Below, piece by piece: positions 46,621 to 57,442 of a DNA stretch of 64,000 nucleotides; the stretch's first letter is position 1, and each line of letters starts with the position of its first letter. Source of the DNA: Vanrija pseudolonga (lineage: Eukaryota; Basidiomycota; Tremellomycetes; Trichosporonales; Trichosporonaceae). The notes beneath the pieces are model-generated. The model saw only the letters and a list, made by a program, of their open reading frames with translations. It searched no databases and was not told where the DNA came from. Where the stretch lies: positions 744,001 to 808,000 of the forward strand of contig NC_085851.1 of NCBI RefSeq assembly GCF_020906515.1. Direction: 5' to 3'. The translations under genes were made by a program, and so were the position numbers.

Positions 46621-48240
46621 CTACACCACGGCCAACAGCTTTTTGTTGATCTTGAGCCGTGCCGTAAAAATGCAGACGGCGCCAGCGAACACAACAGCGC
46701 CGGAGAAGGCGCCGGCGTACTGGAACCCCTTGCGGCCACCGCCCCCGGCGCTCAGCAAGGCGCCGTTGATAGGCGGTCCCGACAGCGTGAAGAAGGCCAT
46801 GATGCCGTACGTGAGGCCGACGCGCGCGCCAATCTGGTGGGGGAGGGACATTTGCGCGACGCTGGGCGGGACAAGGCTGATGATGATGCCTGCCACGAAG
46901 CCGTAAATCGGCGCAAACGCAAGCAGCGCCGGCACCGAGTTGAGCGGGATCCAGAAGGCGAGCAACAAGATGCCGGTGAGCGACGCGCCGAGCGTGATCG
47001 AGTTGAGCCGGCCAAACTTGTCAGCGACGCCTGCGAACCCGCGGCCGAGTGTCGAGCCGGCGTTGAGGATGGAGAGCGAGTAGAAGGCGAGGTTTGACCC
47101 CGCGCCCAGCTGGGCTGCGTGCGTCGTGACGAAGAAGAAGGGCATGAACATGCCCCACGAGGCGAGGGCGACGCCGACGGCCAACAGCGTAAAGTGGGCC
47201 TCTTTGAGCGGGCTCAGGAGGCCGGCAAACGACTGCGCCTTGCGCCGCGGCAGGCGCGTGCGGACACAGGCGACCGCGACGCCGAGCAGCGCGAGGGACA
47301 GGAATCCCGCCGTGCGGAGGGCCCACCCGAAGCCTGTGGTCGTTAGCCGGTAAGTGGGCTACGCCCGCGCACGTACCAATCTCGTTCATGAGCCGCTCCA
47401 GAGCAATGGGCCACAACGTGCCCCCGAGTCCGGAGCCAGCGACGACTATGCTCGTCGCCAGTGCGCGCTTGCGCTCAAACCACTGCGACGGGGCCGATAC
47501 GGTCGGGTGGAAGATCATGGCTGAGCCGATGCCGAAGAGGATGCCTTGGGCCAGCATGAACTGGTAGTATTCTTTGCACACTGCGGGGTGTGTCAGCGCG
47601 TGACAGTGGGGATGTGCGCGCTTTCGGTGACGAGGAGTGGGATCTCGGGGCCTTTGACGACTGCTACAAATGCTTTGGAGACGTGCCGGGCTACAAACTG
47701 GGGTTCTACACTACGCCGCCAAGGTGCCACTCACAGCTCGTCATCATGATCGCGAGTACGAACAGGCAGGTGCCCGGCACGAGCAACGCCTTGGCACCAT
47801 ACGCGTCAAAAAGGCGGCCACTGAACAGCCCCTACACAGGTGTCAGCGTTGCTAGTGCCAGTGTCAGTGCCCAGACTCACCCCGAAGAAAAGGATGAACT
47901 GCTGCACCGAGCCGATCCACGAAATCGTCGACGACGAGTAATGTGCGAGCTGGTGCGTCTTGTAGTATGCCTGGAAGACACCGAACGCGTTGGCTGGGGT
48001 GGGATCAGTAACAGCCCAACTCCCAGTCGGCTTACCCAGTCCAAACTGTACGAACGAGGCGCAGAACCCGCCAAAGACGGTAATCCACGCGTCGAACCCG
48101 CCGTCTGGTGGCGGACCGAGGTCGTTGCCAGCCTTGGGCTCTATCGACAGCGCCACTGTCGCTGGCGTGCTCGCGCCGTCGCCTGTAGACGGCGCGACCA
48201 CGTTCTTCTTCTCGATGTCGATGTCTTCTGTCGAGCTCAT
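46621..48240 (-). CDS. MFS transporter, monocarboxylate-porter-like (MCH/MCT)
   Basis: Membrane transporter of 443 aa. Exons 48240-48036, 47993-47881, 47831-47735, 47580-47377 and 47333-46621 keep phase. The MCT-type start PPPDGGFDAWITVFGGFC (the [D/E]GG[W/F]xW motif) follows a hydrophilic N-tail. Further features are FGVFQAYYKTHQL, SWIGSVQQFILFFG, GLFSGRLFDAYG, YQFMLAQGILFGIGSAMIFHP, WFERKRALATSIVVAGSGLGG and GRGFAGVADKFGR, all typical of fungal MCH proteins. Substrates of fungal members include riboflavin and monocarboxylates, and many are unknown. It is divergent from a zinc-cluster transcription factor with 413 bp between the starts, which suggests local regulation. Confidence 0.9.
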
Positions 48241-48653
48241 TCTTGCACTGCTGTGAACAACGTGCCCCGATAATGTCTTGCTTTTAGCATCTTATAGCGC
48301 CCAAGTCGCCACCACTTGGATGGGAATGAAGTGCCTCGTCCGGCCGTATCCCCGTGTTATCGCCAGATTTCCGGCGGTCACTAGCGGGTTAAGCGTTTCC
48401 AATTCCTCTACATGCAGTATCGTGTCGTGCTCGCCCTGTCCGACATGAGCTGCCGCTCTATCGTTCGGCCCGATGCATTCGAGCACAGCGCAGCGAGGTC
48501 GCGCCACTTGAAGCGGAGCAACCTCGCCGAGAGACTGACTGCCGGCCGATTCCCCCGGCGCCGAGCAAAATGCTCCTCGCTCCACCGGCCGACTTAACAG
48601 CGTCGACTCGTTTCCATCTTGTCAACAACACCTCCACGATCCCATTCCTACCG
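48241..48653. promoter_or_regulatory. Divergent promoter of the MCT-like transporter and double-zinc-cluster regulator
   Basis: A 413-bp bidirectional promoter rich in CCG/CGG triplets, including CGGCCGTATCCCCG (about 48340), CCGGCGG (about 48372) and CCGGCCGATTCCCCCGG (about 48542). Zn2Cys6 proteins usually bind CGG half-sites, so auto- or co-regulation is plausible but not shown. Confidence 0.45.
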
Positions 48654-50803
48654 ATGTCGGACCCACCTCGCCGACGCGCAGTAAACACATGCACCCGCTG
48701 CGTGCGCCTCAAGCTCAAGTGCGACCACGCACGCCCGTGCGGCGCGTGTGCGCGCTCACACGGCGTCCAGTGTGTGTACGGCACCCCCGCCGCGAGCGAG
48801 CCGACAGACGACGACGCGGCGCCGAGGCCCCGCAAGCGCCATCGCGCCGTGCTGGTGTGCACGCGCTGCAAGCGGCTGCGGGTCAAGTGCGACCAGGCCA
48901 AGCCATGTGGTGCGTGTGCGGCGGCCAAGCGGGGCCACGGGTGCGTGTATGTGCCGTGGCCGGACGAGGAGGGCGCACCTGGTACTATGCCGCCGCCGAC
49001 GAGGGCAGCGCCGACGACAACGACTACAGTGCCCGGCGGGACGAGGACACACTCGGCGCCGGCGACTGCGCCGGCCACGCCCCACCGCGGTCTGGAGCAC
49101 GACCATACGGCACTGCACGCCCACGCGCGCGCGATCGGGCTCGAGGACGACACGCCGAGCAACTACCACAGCATGCGCGCGCGCATCGCCGAGCTCGAGG
49201 CGCGGCTCGACGGGCTGGCCTCAACCGTCGCGACGACGCCGGCAGCAACCCCCGCGCCTGACCTCCTGTCGTCCTTCTCGCCCTTTGCGACGGGCGAGCT
49301 CGCCGCGCTGGCGAGCCGCTTCCCGCCGCCCGAGGAGGCGAGGCGGCTGCTGCGCGACTTTCTCAACTTTGACCTCATGTTCCGCTTCGTGCATGTCGCG
49401 AGCTTCCAGCGGCGGTGTGAGGCTGCGCTAGCTGCGACGTCTTGGGAGGACGCCGACGCGCCGTTCATGGCAATGTTTGCCGGTGCGCTGCTGGTCGCGG
49501 CGGCCAGCACGACGGTGCGCGCGGCGAGCGGGAGCATTGCCGCGCGCACGGCGGCAGAGGGCCGCGAGGCCCGCCTCCGCGCACTCATGGACGCGCTCAT
49601 GGTGTTCTGCGAGGACCGGGGCGAGCTCGGTCTCGACTACGTCCACGCGCGCCTCATCGCCGTGCTGACACACATGGCGGGCGAGACGTCTTCCCCGGCC
49701 AAGATGTGGCTCGCGCTCGGCAAGGCGAGCTCGGCTGCACTCCTGGCCGGCCTGCACCGCGATCGCGCGGGCGAGGCCATGTTCGACAGGGAGATGCGGC
49801 GGCGTGTATGGTGGCAGATTGTGTTTCTGTCCATGTGAGTGGTGCGTACCTGTGGTAGCGCTCACACCACAGCCTCACTGCCGAGCGCATGAACATTGGC
49901 TTCAGGCCCGTGTTCCCCCCCGTCCCCCGACCGGCCATCGTGGCTGACGGCGTGCTCGACACCCTCTCGGCAGGCGACGCGACGACCTCGTGGACCGGCA
50001 TCCCCGAGTGGGGGTACATCGACGCCAAGCTGTTTTGGATCGACTGGTTCACCCAGCGCGATGAGCTGATGGCAGACGAGAGCGTGCCTATACTCACGCG
50101 ACTGGGCAACGCCGCCGCACTGATTGACAAGCTCGGCGCCGCGATGCCGGGATACCTCACGATCGACAACCACCCTTACCACTCACCGCCATGGGTGCAC
50201 CTCCAGGCTGTGATTATGACAATCGCGCTCGACGAGGCGCATGTACATCTTTACCGGCCGTACTTTGGCGCTGCGGACCCCGAGCTGGCGGCCACGGCGC
50301 TGTCGAAAGCCGTCGACGCCGCGCACCGGCTGGTTCAAGACATCCGCATGATGACGACGTACATGCTCTTCTCGTGGATCGACGCGCCGACCACTGCGCT
50401 GTGGACATACGGCATGAAGAGCTTCACAGGCGGCATGGTCATGGCGTATGCGCTCCTCTCTGGCCCGGACGACCCCCAGCGCGACCGGAACCAGGCCGAC
50501 CTCGACCTCGTCATCGGCGTGCTCAAGTCCAACCTCAACATGGCCGGCAGCTCGCGCAGCAACGCGCAGGCGCTGCGCACGCTCGAGGGCATGCGTGGCA
50601 CCATCCTGGCGCGCAGCGGTGTCGACACAGGCGACAGCAGCGCCGCCGTCGGCGACCCGGGCGATGTGGTCGATCCGTACACTGGTCGCACGGTGCCCCT
50701 GCCACGGGCGGTCGAGGACATTGACGTTCCAGGCGAATGGATCGAGTGGGACGTGCTCTTCCGTGAGCTGTTCCAGGGCGCGTTGCCGCTACCAACAACG
50801 TAG
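48654..50803 (+). CDS. Fungal transcription factor with two tandem Zn(2)-Cys(6) clusters
   Basis: Nuclear DNA-binding regulator of 703 aa. Exons 48654-49834 and 49873-50803 join in phase. It has two complete zinc clusters. The first uses Cys13, 16, 23, 29, 32 and 40 (CTRCVRLKLKCDHARPCGAC...C). The second uses Cys69, 72, 79, 85, 88 and 97 (CTRCKRLRVKCDQAKPCGAC...C). They are separated by a basic linker (RPRKRHR). After a Pro/Thr-rich linker comes a short coil (MRARIAELEARLDGL, about 175-190) and the fungal-specific regulatory domain, with DFLNFDLMFRFVHVASFQRR, KASSAALLAGLHRD and REMRRRVWWQIVFLS. Most fungal members have a single cluster. The neighbour on the other side of the promoter is an MCT-like transporter. 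Confidence 0.93.
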
Positions 50804-50913
50804 ATATAGGACGATCCATGCATCGTCAGTGTGCATGTGACAACAGCGCGTGCGGGTGGTGCGCGATACAATAGTCGGCGGGGGATTAGGGGAGCAGGAG
50901 TGCCGGAGGCGCA

Positions 50914-52283
50914 CTAGTAGCGGCCGAAAGCAAACGAAGGGCTCTTGAGCGGCGGGGCTGGCGGCGCGTCGTCCCGCTCCTCAGCCTTACGCATGAGCGC
51001 GCCGTAAATCGGCGCATGTTCCGCCGTCCGCTCGACCTGCAACGCGCTCGGGGGTTCACGCAACGGGCTGCGGGGACTGGAAGGCACGCCTGCCTCGCTC
51101 GACACGGACGAGCCCGAGCTCAGCGTCGGCGGGCTCACCATGGGCGGGGACGCGCCGAGCGCCACGAGCGCCGCGTCCTCCCGCAGCGCCATGAGAAGGG
51201 CGTGCTCGTGTGCCGGGAGGGCGGGCGGAGTCGGAGGCGGGCGCTTCTCGCTCCATCGCTTGGCAAAGTTTGTCCTCCTAGGAGCTCGTCAGCGCCAAGA
51301 CCGACGTCACCACTCACCGGACTTTCGGCACTGCCTCGCGCGCGCGCCGCAGCTCGCCAAGCTGCCGCTCGTCGACCATCTCCTTGAGCACACCGAACGC
51401 CGCGGCTGCCGCGCGCGCGAGTGAGGGGTGGAGAATCTCCTCGTCGAGCAGGCCGAGGCCTGCGTCGCTCGCCGCGTCTGGCCTGCGGCTCCGCGCGCGC
51501 CGCACGACGTCGGCACACACGGCAAAGGCGTAGCTGTTCATCACGGGTGGTGCGGGCTCCCTGTGCGAGCAGCGGAGGACGTAGTCCCCGATCTCGGGGC
51601 TCGGCGCGAACGACAAGGGTATGGCGCCGGTCAGCTCGGCGCGCGAGAGGGCGTCGAGGTGTTGCGCGAGGTGTTCTGCGGTGTGTGAGTGGGAAAATCT
51701 GGAAGCCGGGGGCGACACGCACCGATCGACCAGAACGCCTGCTCCGCCACGCCCGACACCCACGCCACGATGGCCAGGTGGCGCGCCTGAGTGTCCGGCG
51801 ATGCTTGCCGCCCGGCACGCTTGTTCGCCGCTGTGATGGTCTGCACGTCGTGCAGCGCGAGGAGGACGCGCTCCCAGTCGCCGACGAGCTTGGAGAAGGC
51901 GTACGCCATGTCCGCGCGGGTTATCTTGGCGTGGGCGTGTGAGCGTGGAAACGGGGTGGGGCGCCGCTGAGATGCCGGCGACGGGGGTAGTTATGGACGG
52001 TAACGACGCCGCTGCCACCTCGCCGCGAGCACAGGCGCCGACTCACCCAGCACACCCTCCCCCCCTCGACCCAACGAAAGACACTAAAGAACACCTTGTG
52101 CGCCTTGCCGCCGCCATAGGCCCCCTTGTACTTGTACGTCACGGCGTCGCTCTGCCCCTCGTGGAGGAGGTATGCAGGCGGCGAGGCGCGCGGGGCGGGG
52201 GTAGCGGCGAACTCGTAGTCTGCTGGCCATTCGGGGTGTAGCGGCCACGGGAAGGCGACGCCTTGCCATGGTGTCGGGGACAT
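50914..52283 (-). CDS. Hypothetical protein, 386 aa
   Basis: Exons 52283-52047, 51924-51723, 51675-51318 and 51277-50914 keep phase. The first intron's acceptor (CCAAG) is weak, so the exon 1/2 junction is the least certain part. The family is not recognised. The N-terminus is Trp/Pro-rich (MSPTPWQGVAFPWPLHPEWP). Residues about 80-260 are helical with a Q/H/L-rich tract (AEHLAQHLDALSRAEL). The C-terminal third is Pro/Ser-rich and low complexity (SPPTLSSGSSVSSEAGVPSS), ending PSFAFGRY. No signal peptide or membrane segment is seen. It faces the transcription factor tail-to-tail (110 bp) and shares a 726-bp divergent region with gluconokinase. Confidence 0.7.
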
Positions 52284-53009
52284 GGCTGCTGGCGTGAGTA
52301 GTGGTGGATTAGTTGTGAGTAGAGGAGGGTCGACAGAGTTGCGCGCTACGAACAATTATTTAGCTACGTCGCGCGCTGCGCTCGCTGTGCGTGAGAGCGC
52401 GGCTCACACAGCAGTAGCGGCAGCGCAGCAGCGGTAGACACGAGATCTCGCGAGACAGAGCATGACGCCCGCTACGTACACACGGCTTGGCACAGCGCGC
52501 GCCGCAGCAGCCGCAGCGCCCGACCGACTGACGCGAGTGAAGCTGAGAGACTGCGCGCGTCAGTTTGTTGAATTGGATCACGCGGTGGGCTGGGCGCGCG
52601 GCTGCGTCTGGAAATATCTGCGCTAGTGCGCCGGCGCGGCGGCCTGCCTCGGCAATGCAGCGACAACAACAACAACAATCAACAACAAGCTTTACGTGTA
52701 CCCCGGCGCCTATTCGGTCTCCGAGCAACAAGGGTCTGTGCATTCGCCACGTTGGCTACACGTGTATGTGGCGTGGCGTGGCTTACGTCCGAACCCTGTC
52801 AGTTGACCTCGTCGTCGGAAGTCCGGACCGGCGGCGTTGTGACTCCGTTCTGTACGCTGAGGGCCGCAAAGTGACGGCAAGTGCGGTAACAGGCGGGGCG
52901 ACATCCCCAACCACAACGCCGTACGGCCGGGCCAGACTCGGGTGTCATTAAAACCTCTGCTGCAGTTGTATCTCTCTGTATCTCACTCACGCACATCGCA
53001 TCGCACACA
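52284..53009. other. Divergent intergenic region with a CAA microsatellite
   Basis: Promoters of the 386-aa gene and gluconokinase. It includes a (CAA/AAC)n stretch at about 52660-52688. No gene is seen. Confidence 0.45.
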
Positions 53010-54069
53010 ATGACAGTAGCAACAGACTATGCCGACACCAAGCCATTGCTGATCATCGTCATGGTGAGTGGGAAGCTGGGCAGCGGAGGCGGCGACGTCG
53101 TCGTCGAGGCTGGCTCCGTCGTCGACTCTCACAGGTCGTGTGCTCACACTGCAGGGCCCGGCATCATGGTGCGCACCCTCCTCGGACAACTGTGCATAGC
53201 AGCCAAGCTGACCCAGCCCAGCGGCAAGAGCACCATCGGCGAGGAGCTCGCCGACAGCCTCCACATCCCCTTCTACGACGGCGACGACCTGCACCCCAAG
53301 GCCAACGTCGACAAGATGAGCGCCGGCCACCCGCTCAACGACGACGACCGCCTGCCGTGGCTCAAGCTCATCCGCGCCCACGGCGAGGCTGACGCCCGCC
53401 GCGCGTGGGAGAATGGAGACGGGCGTAACCCCGACAAGGAGCGCGCCGAGGGCAAGCTGGGCCGCCCGGCCATCGTCATCACCTGCTCGGCGCTCAAGAA
53501 GTGGTACCGGGATATCCTGCGCGGGGACGCCGAGGTGCCCCCCGGAGAGCACAACCATGTGAGTGTGCGCGAGCGAGCAGCCGGAGGCTGCGAGCGGAGC
53601 GCAGGCGGGGTTGAGTGGATGGCGAAGAGGTGCGTCGACGTCGTCGCTGCGTCGACACGCACACACCGCACCGGCAACGATGTTACCTTTCAGAATCGCT
53701 CCGAGCCCTCGGGCAGGAGGACAACACGATAACTGAGCCGCTACGACGTGCAACAGCGACGTCGTCCCGCCCCAGCCACCGCTGCCTCACCGACGCAAGC
53801 ACAGCGCTGACACCCCCTAGCCCAAACTCCGCACCATCTTCGTGTACTGCAAGGGCTCCGAGGAGCTGCTCAAGGCGCGCATCGCCGCGCGCGTGGGCCA
53901 CTTCATGAAGCCCAACATGCTGGCGTCGCAGCTCGCCACGCTGGAGGATCCCTCGAACGAGCCGGGCGTCGTGGTTGTCGATATTGCTGCGTCAAAGGAG
54001 GAGGTCGCGGAGCGCGCGCTGAGCGGGACGCGCGCAGTCGTCAAGGAGCTGGACGCGAGGGGGCTTTAG
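53010..54069 (+). CDS. Gluconokinase (GntK family) with a 14-nt microexon
   Basis: Cytosolic ATP-dependent D-gluconate kinase making 6-phosphogluconate for the pentose phosphate pathway, 217 aa. Exons 53010-53063, 53155-53168, 53222-53558 and 53821-54069. The Walker A motif GPASCGKST (residues 19-27) is built across three exons. The 14-nt second exon supplies GPAS plus two bases of the Cys codon, and only this splicing restores the motif in frame. Other family marks are FYDGDDLHPKANVDKMSAGHPLNDDDR, ITCSALKKWYRDILR, TIFVYCKG and RVGHFMKPNMLASQLATLEDP. The last intron is long (262 nt) for this genome. Confidence 0.92.
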
Positions 54070-54233
54070 GTTTCGTTTGTCTGTCTGTCTGTCACTGCAT
54101 GCACTGGGTTTCTGGAGATGTTGTCGATGCATGGAGAGCCGGTGGGCCGATGGTCGCCGCTCCGGCGTCCACCTCCACCCGCCTCCACCCGAAAGTTGGA
54201 CCATCTCGCCTTGTCATCGCAACATCCACCACA

Positions 54234-55854
54234 ATGACAATACCGCCCGCACGCCGCATCGCAGTCCTCGGCGCAGGCTTGTCCGGCCTGACAGCCGCGT
54301 ACCGCCTCTCGACGCTGCTGCCAAAATCCCAGATCTACCTGCTCGACGGGGCGCGGCAAGGCGGGTGGGTCAAGAGCGACAAGCACGCCGTGTCGTTCAC
54401 CACGCCGGCCGGCGAGCGGCTGCAGGGGACAATAACATGCGAGGCCGGGCCGCGGAGTATCCGGCCTCGCGGCGGCCCCGGCGCACCAGCGATGCTCAAG
54501 CTTGTGCGTATGCGCTGTGGGCTTTGCTGACCCGACAGATCCGCGACGCGGGCCTCGAAGACGCGATCGTGCCCATCCCCTCCTCGCACCCCGCCGCGCG
54601 GAACAGATACCTCCTCACCCCGGCCGGCCTGGAACGCGTCGCTCCGACGCCGCTCGCGCTGCTCAAGCCAGCCTCGGCCTCGGCAGCGCTGGTACGCGGG
54701 GCCGCGCTCGAGCCGTTCCGCCGCTCGCCGCAGCCCTACCCCGCCGACGAGAGCGTCGCCTCGTTCTTCAAGCGGCGCTTCGGCCCGCGCATCGCACATA
54801 TCGCCAGCGCGTTCGTGCACGGCATCTACGCGGCGGACCCCGCGAGCTTGTCGTTGCGCAGCGCGTTCGGTATCCTGCACGACGCGGAGAAGAAGTACGG
54901 CTCGGTGGTCCTTGGTATGCTGAGGGGTGTCGCTACGCCAGAGGCCAAGGCTGCCGAGGCGGCTGCGTGGGCAGAGCTCGGGGAGCTCGGGAAGAAGAGG
55001 GAACAGTGGAGCATGTATGCCCTCTCTGGGGGCATGCAGGCGCTCACGGCCAAGCTCGCGACCGAGGCCGCCGCGAACGGCGTCGAGGTGCGGTGCGGGG
55101 CTGAGGGCCGCGTGAGCGGGCTGACGAAGACCGCCGACGGCGTAGAGGTGAGCAAGCCCGTATGCTACGGTCCAACTGACGCCAGATCGCGCTCCCAACG
55201 GGCCCGCTATCCGTATCCCACGTCGTCTCGGCGCTCCCGCCGCGCCAGCTCGCAGGTCTCGCGCCGCAGCTCCCTAACCTGACGGCCAACCCGTCCACGA
55301 CCGTCGGCGTGGTCAACGTAGTGTACCCCCTCCCGCCGGGCGACATCCACCCCGACGGATTCGGGTACCTCATCCCGCGCGATGACGCGAGCCAGCACGC
55401 GGCCCTCGGGGTGGTGTTCGACTCGACCGCGCTCCCCGGCACGGGGGACGGCTCGCTCGAGGGCAAGCTGACCAAGCTGACGGTCATGATGGGCGGGCCG
55501 TACTGGGGCAGCTATGGCGGAGCTGCGCCGTCCAGCGCAGACAGCCTCGTCGCGCCGGCGCTCGCGCATCTGCAGTCCACGTTCCCCGTGCTGCGCGGCG
55601 TCGAGCCGCTGCTCGTCACGCCCCACCTGAACGCCGAATGTATCCCGACCTACGCGCCAGGCCACGGCGCGCGCCTGCGCGAGACACACGAGGCGATCGC
55701 GAGGGACTGGGACGGGCGGCTCAGCGTCGTCGGCGCGGGGTACGGCGGCGTCAGCGTCAACGACTGCGTGTTGGGTGCAGAGCTGGTCGCGGGGGCTTTG
55801 GGCCGCGGAGAGGAGGGGGTGACGGGTCTCGAGCGGTGGGCCGAGTGGGAGTAG
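54234..55854 (+). CDS. HEM14: Protoporphyrinogen oxidase (HEM14)
   Basis: FAD enzyme of the inner mitochondrial membrane that converts protoporphyrinogen IX to protoporphyrin IX in heme synthesis, 515 aa. Exons 54234-54503, 54539-55147 and 55186-55854 join in phase. The N-terminal dinucleotide motif is RIAVLGAGLSGLTAAYRL, followed by QGGWVKSD and the PPO loop CEAGPRSIRP. ESVASFFKRRFGPRI and FVHGIYAADPASLSLRSAFG are highly typical. The C-terminus restores the FAD site with LSVVGAGYGGVSVNDCVLGA. As in other PPOX there is no cleavable presequence. It starts 165 bp after the gluconokinase stop on the same strand. Confidence 0.95.
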
Positions 55855-55954
55855 GAGTAGGCGGGAGATGAAGTCAGTACCACAGCATAGACCACTCTGC
55901 ATTGCATCAAATCCAGCCGCCACACGCCTACGCTACGCCCATGCATGCCATTTT

Positions 55955-56859
55955 CTATTGCAGCGACTTGACGAAGGCCTGGAGTCGGGTTAGCCGCTAT
56001 GCAAGACATCTCCACCCCACTCACCGACTCGAGCTTGGACACCTCGGTCTTGAACGCCTCGACCTCCTTCCAGCAGTCGAGCGGGCGGTCGGGGTTGGCC
56101 CTGGGCGGGGGTTAGCACCGAACGGAGCGCGCAGCGCGGAGTGAGGTGTGTGTGTGGGGAGGCGGGAGGGACGAGGAGAGGAGGAGACGGAGTAGCCGAA
56201 GATGGCTCGGTAGCGCCGTCCCACACACAGCGCCGAACGTAGTCCGTCTCTGCCTGCCACTGCGCACTCCCCTTCTACTCCCACGCCCTGCACACTCTCG
56301 CCCACCCGCTCGCCTGCTACGCAGGCTCGGAGGCTCGTGACTTACAAGTAACAAGCCACGACCCCCTCCTTGGCCTTGACGACCCCGTTGTCCAGACGCG
56401 TCTTCTTGTCCTCGACAATACGCTCGACCTTCTCGCGCACCTCCTCGATGTCGCGCCCGAGCACATCCGACGAGAGGCCCTTATCGCGGTCGAGGTTCTC
56501 CTTCTCGAGCGCGCTGCTGATGCTCGACAGGATCTCGGCCTCCTTCTGCCTCAGCGCGGCGGACTCGGCCGCGAGCTTCTGGCGCACGAGCTCGTCGGTG
56601 GAGCCTGCTGTCGCTGCCTGCGGGAAGGCGCCGGGGTTGGCGAGGCGCTGGATCAAGGTTGGGGAGAACTGCGCAGGTTGAGCGTTAGCAGTGCGAACGA
56701 AGGTGAGTCGGCGAGAGGGCTGGGTCAGGCAAAGTGCCGACGGTGGTAGCCCGCCCCGCCCGCGCCCGCGCTCACCTCAACCGACGTCCCGTTGCCCTCT
56801 GGCGCTGGCGCGTTGACGACGTGGTCCGCTCCGTTCTGGCTCGACTGCGCGGCGCCCAT
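55955..56859 (-). CDS. MIC19: MICOS subunit Mic19 (DUF1690/CHCHD3 family)
   Basis: Inner-membrane-associated subunit of the MICOS complex that shapes cristae junctions, 168 aa. Exons 56859-56776, 56668-56346, 56100-56025 and 55978-55955; the last exon is 24 nt. The N-terminus MGAAQSSQ has a Gly2 myristoylation-type context, as in Mic19/CHCHD3. SPTLIQRLANP is followed by a long charged coil (about residues 50-135, KLAAESAALRQKEAEILSSI...). The C-terminal CYLANPDRPLDCWKEVEAFK carries the two conserved cysteines. Length equals yeast Mic19 (170 aa). It converges with HEM14, 100 bp tail-to-tail. Confidence 0.93.
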
Positions 56860-57442
56860 GGTGAGTGAGTGGGGTGTGGAGTGGAGTAGTGAGTCCAAGT
56901 CGCAAGTCGAAGTGTCGATGTCGTCGATGGCTTGGGTTTCCGAGATGTCCGAAGGGTCAATTTGATCCCGCTTGTCCGCCCGGCCAAAAGCAAAAGGTTA
57001 AAGCCTAGTATGGGGCTCGAACCCATGACATTTTGATATCTTAGTAGTAAGAGTCAAACTATCTACCGACTGATATAACCAGGCAACGAGGAGGTCCTCG
57101 AATTGTTGTTCTCCGGATTTTGCAGTTGTATATAAAGGACGATGGAAAGCGAGACTTGGCTGTGTGAGGAGTCCAAAGGAGCCTTTTCCCCCTCAACGTC
57201 ACCCACTTTGATCACATGCATTCGTGGGGTAGTCTGTAGAGTGCCTGAGTTGTGTCAGATACACTCTGCCCGTTTTGAAGAGGACGGCGGCGTGCGTTGT
57301 TGCGGAGACTGCTTGAGCCACACGAGCGAGCGCCAAAAGTGGAGGGCGTGCTGGAAATCGCGTCGCCCTGAGCTGAGCGGCACTCGACACGAACGGCTGT
57401 CCATCTTGATCTCTCGCTTTCTCTCCAACAACAACAACAACC
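56860..57442. other. Divergent intergenic region containing a tRNA gene
   Basis: Promoters of MIC19 (minus) and prefoldin 4 (plus) flank a tRNA-Lys gene on the minus strand. TATATAAA lies at about 57128-57135 on the plus strand. Confidence 0.5.
57003..57084 (-). tRNA. tRNA-Lys (anticodon CUU) with a 10-nt intron
   Basis: An 82-nt minus-strand tRNA. The acceptor stem GCCTGGT/ACTAGGC pairs over all seven positions with one G-T. The D-stem is TATC/GATA with GG in the loop, the anticodon stem is TTTGA/TCAAA, and the T-arm ATGGG-TTCGAGC-CCCAT is perfect. The anticodon loop is CT-CTT-A followed by a 10-nt intron (57038-57047). Oligo-T runs (TTT, TTTT) follow the 3' end, as expected for Pol III termination. 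Confidence 0.93.
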
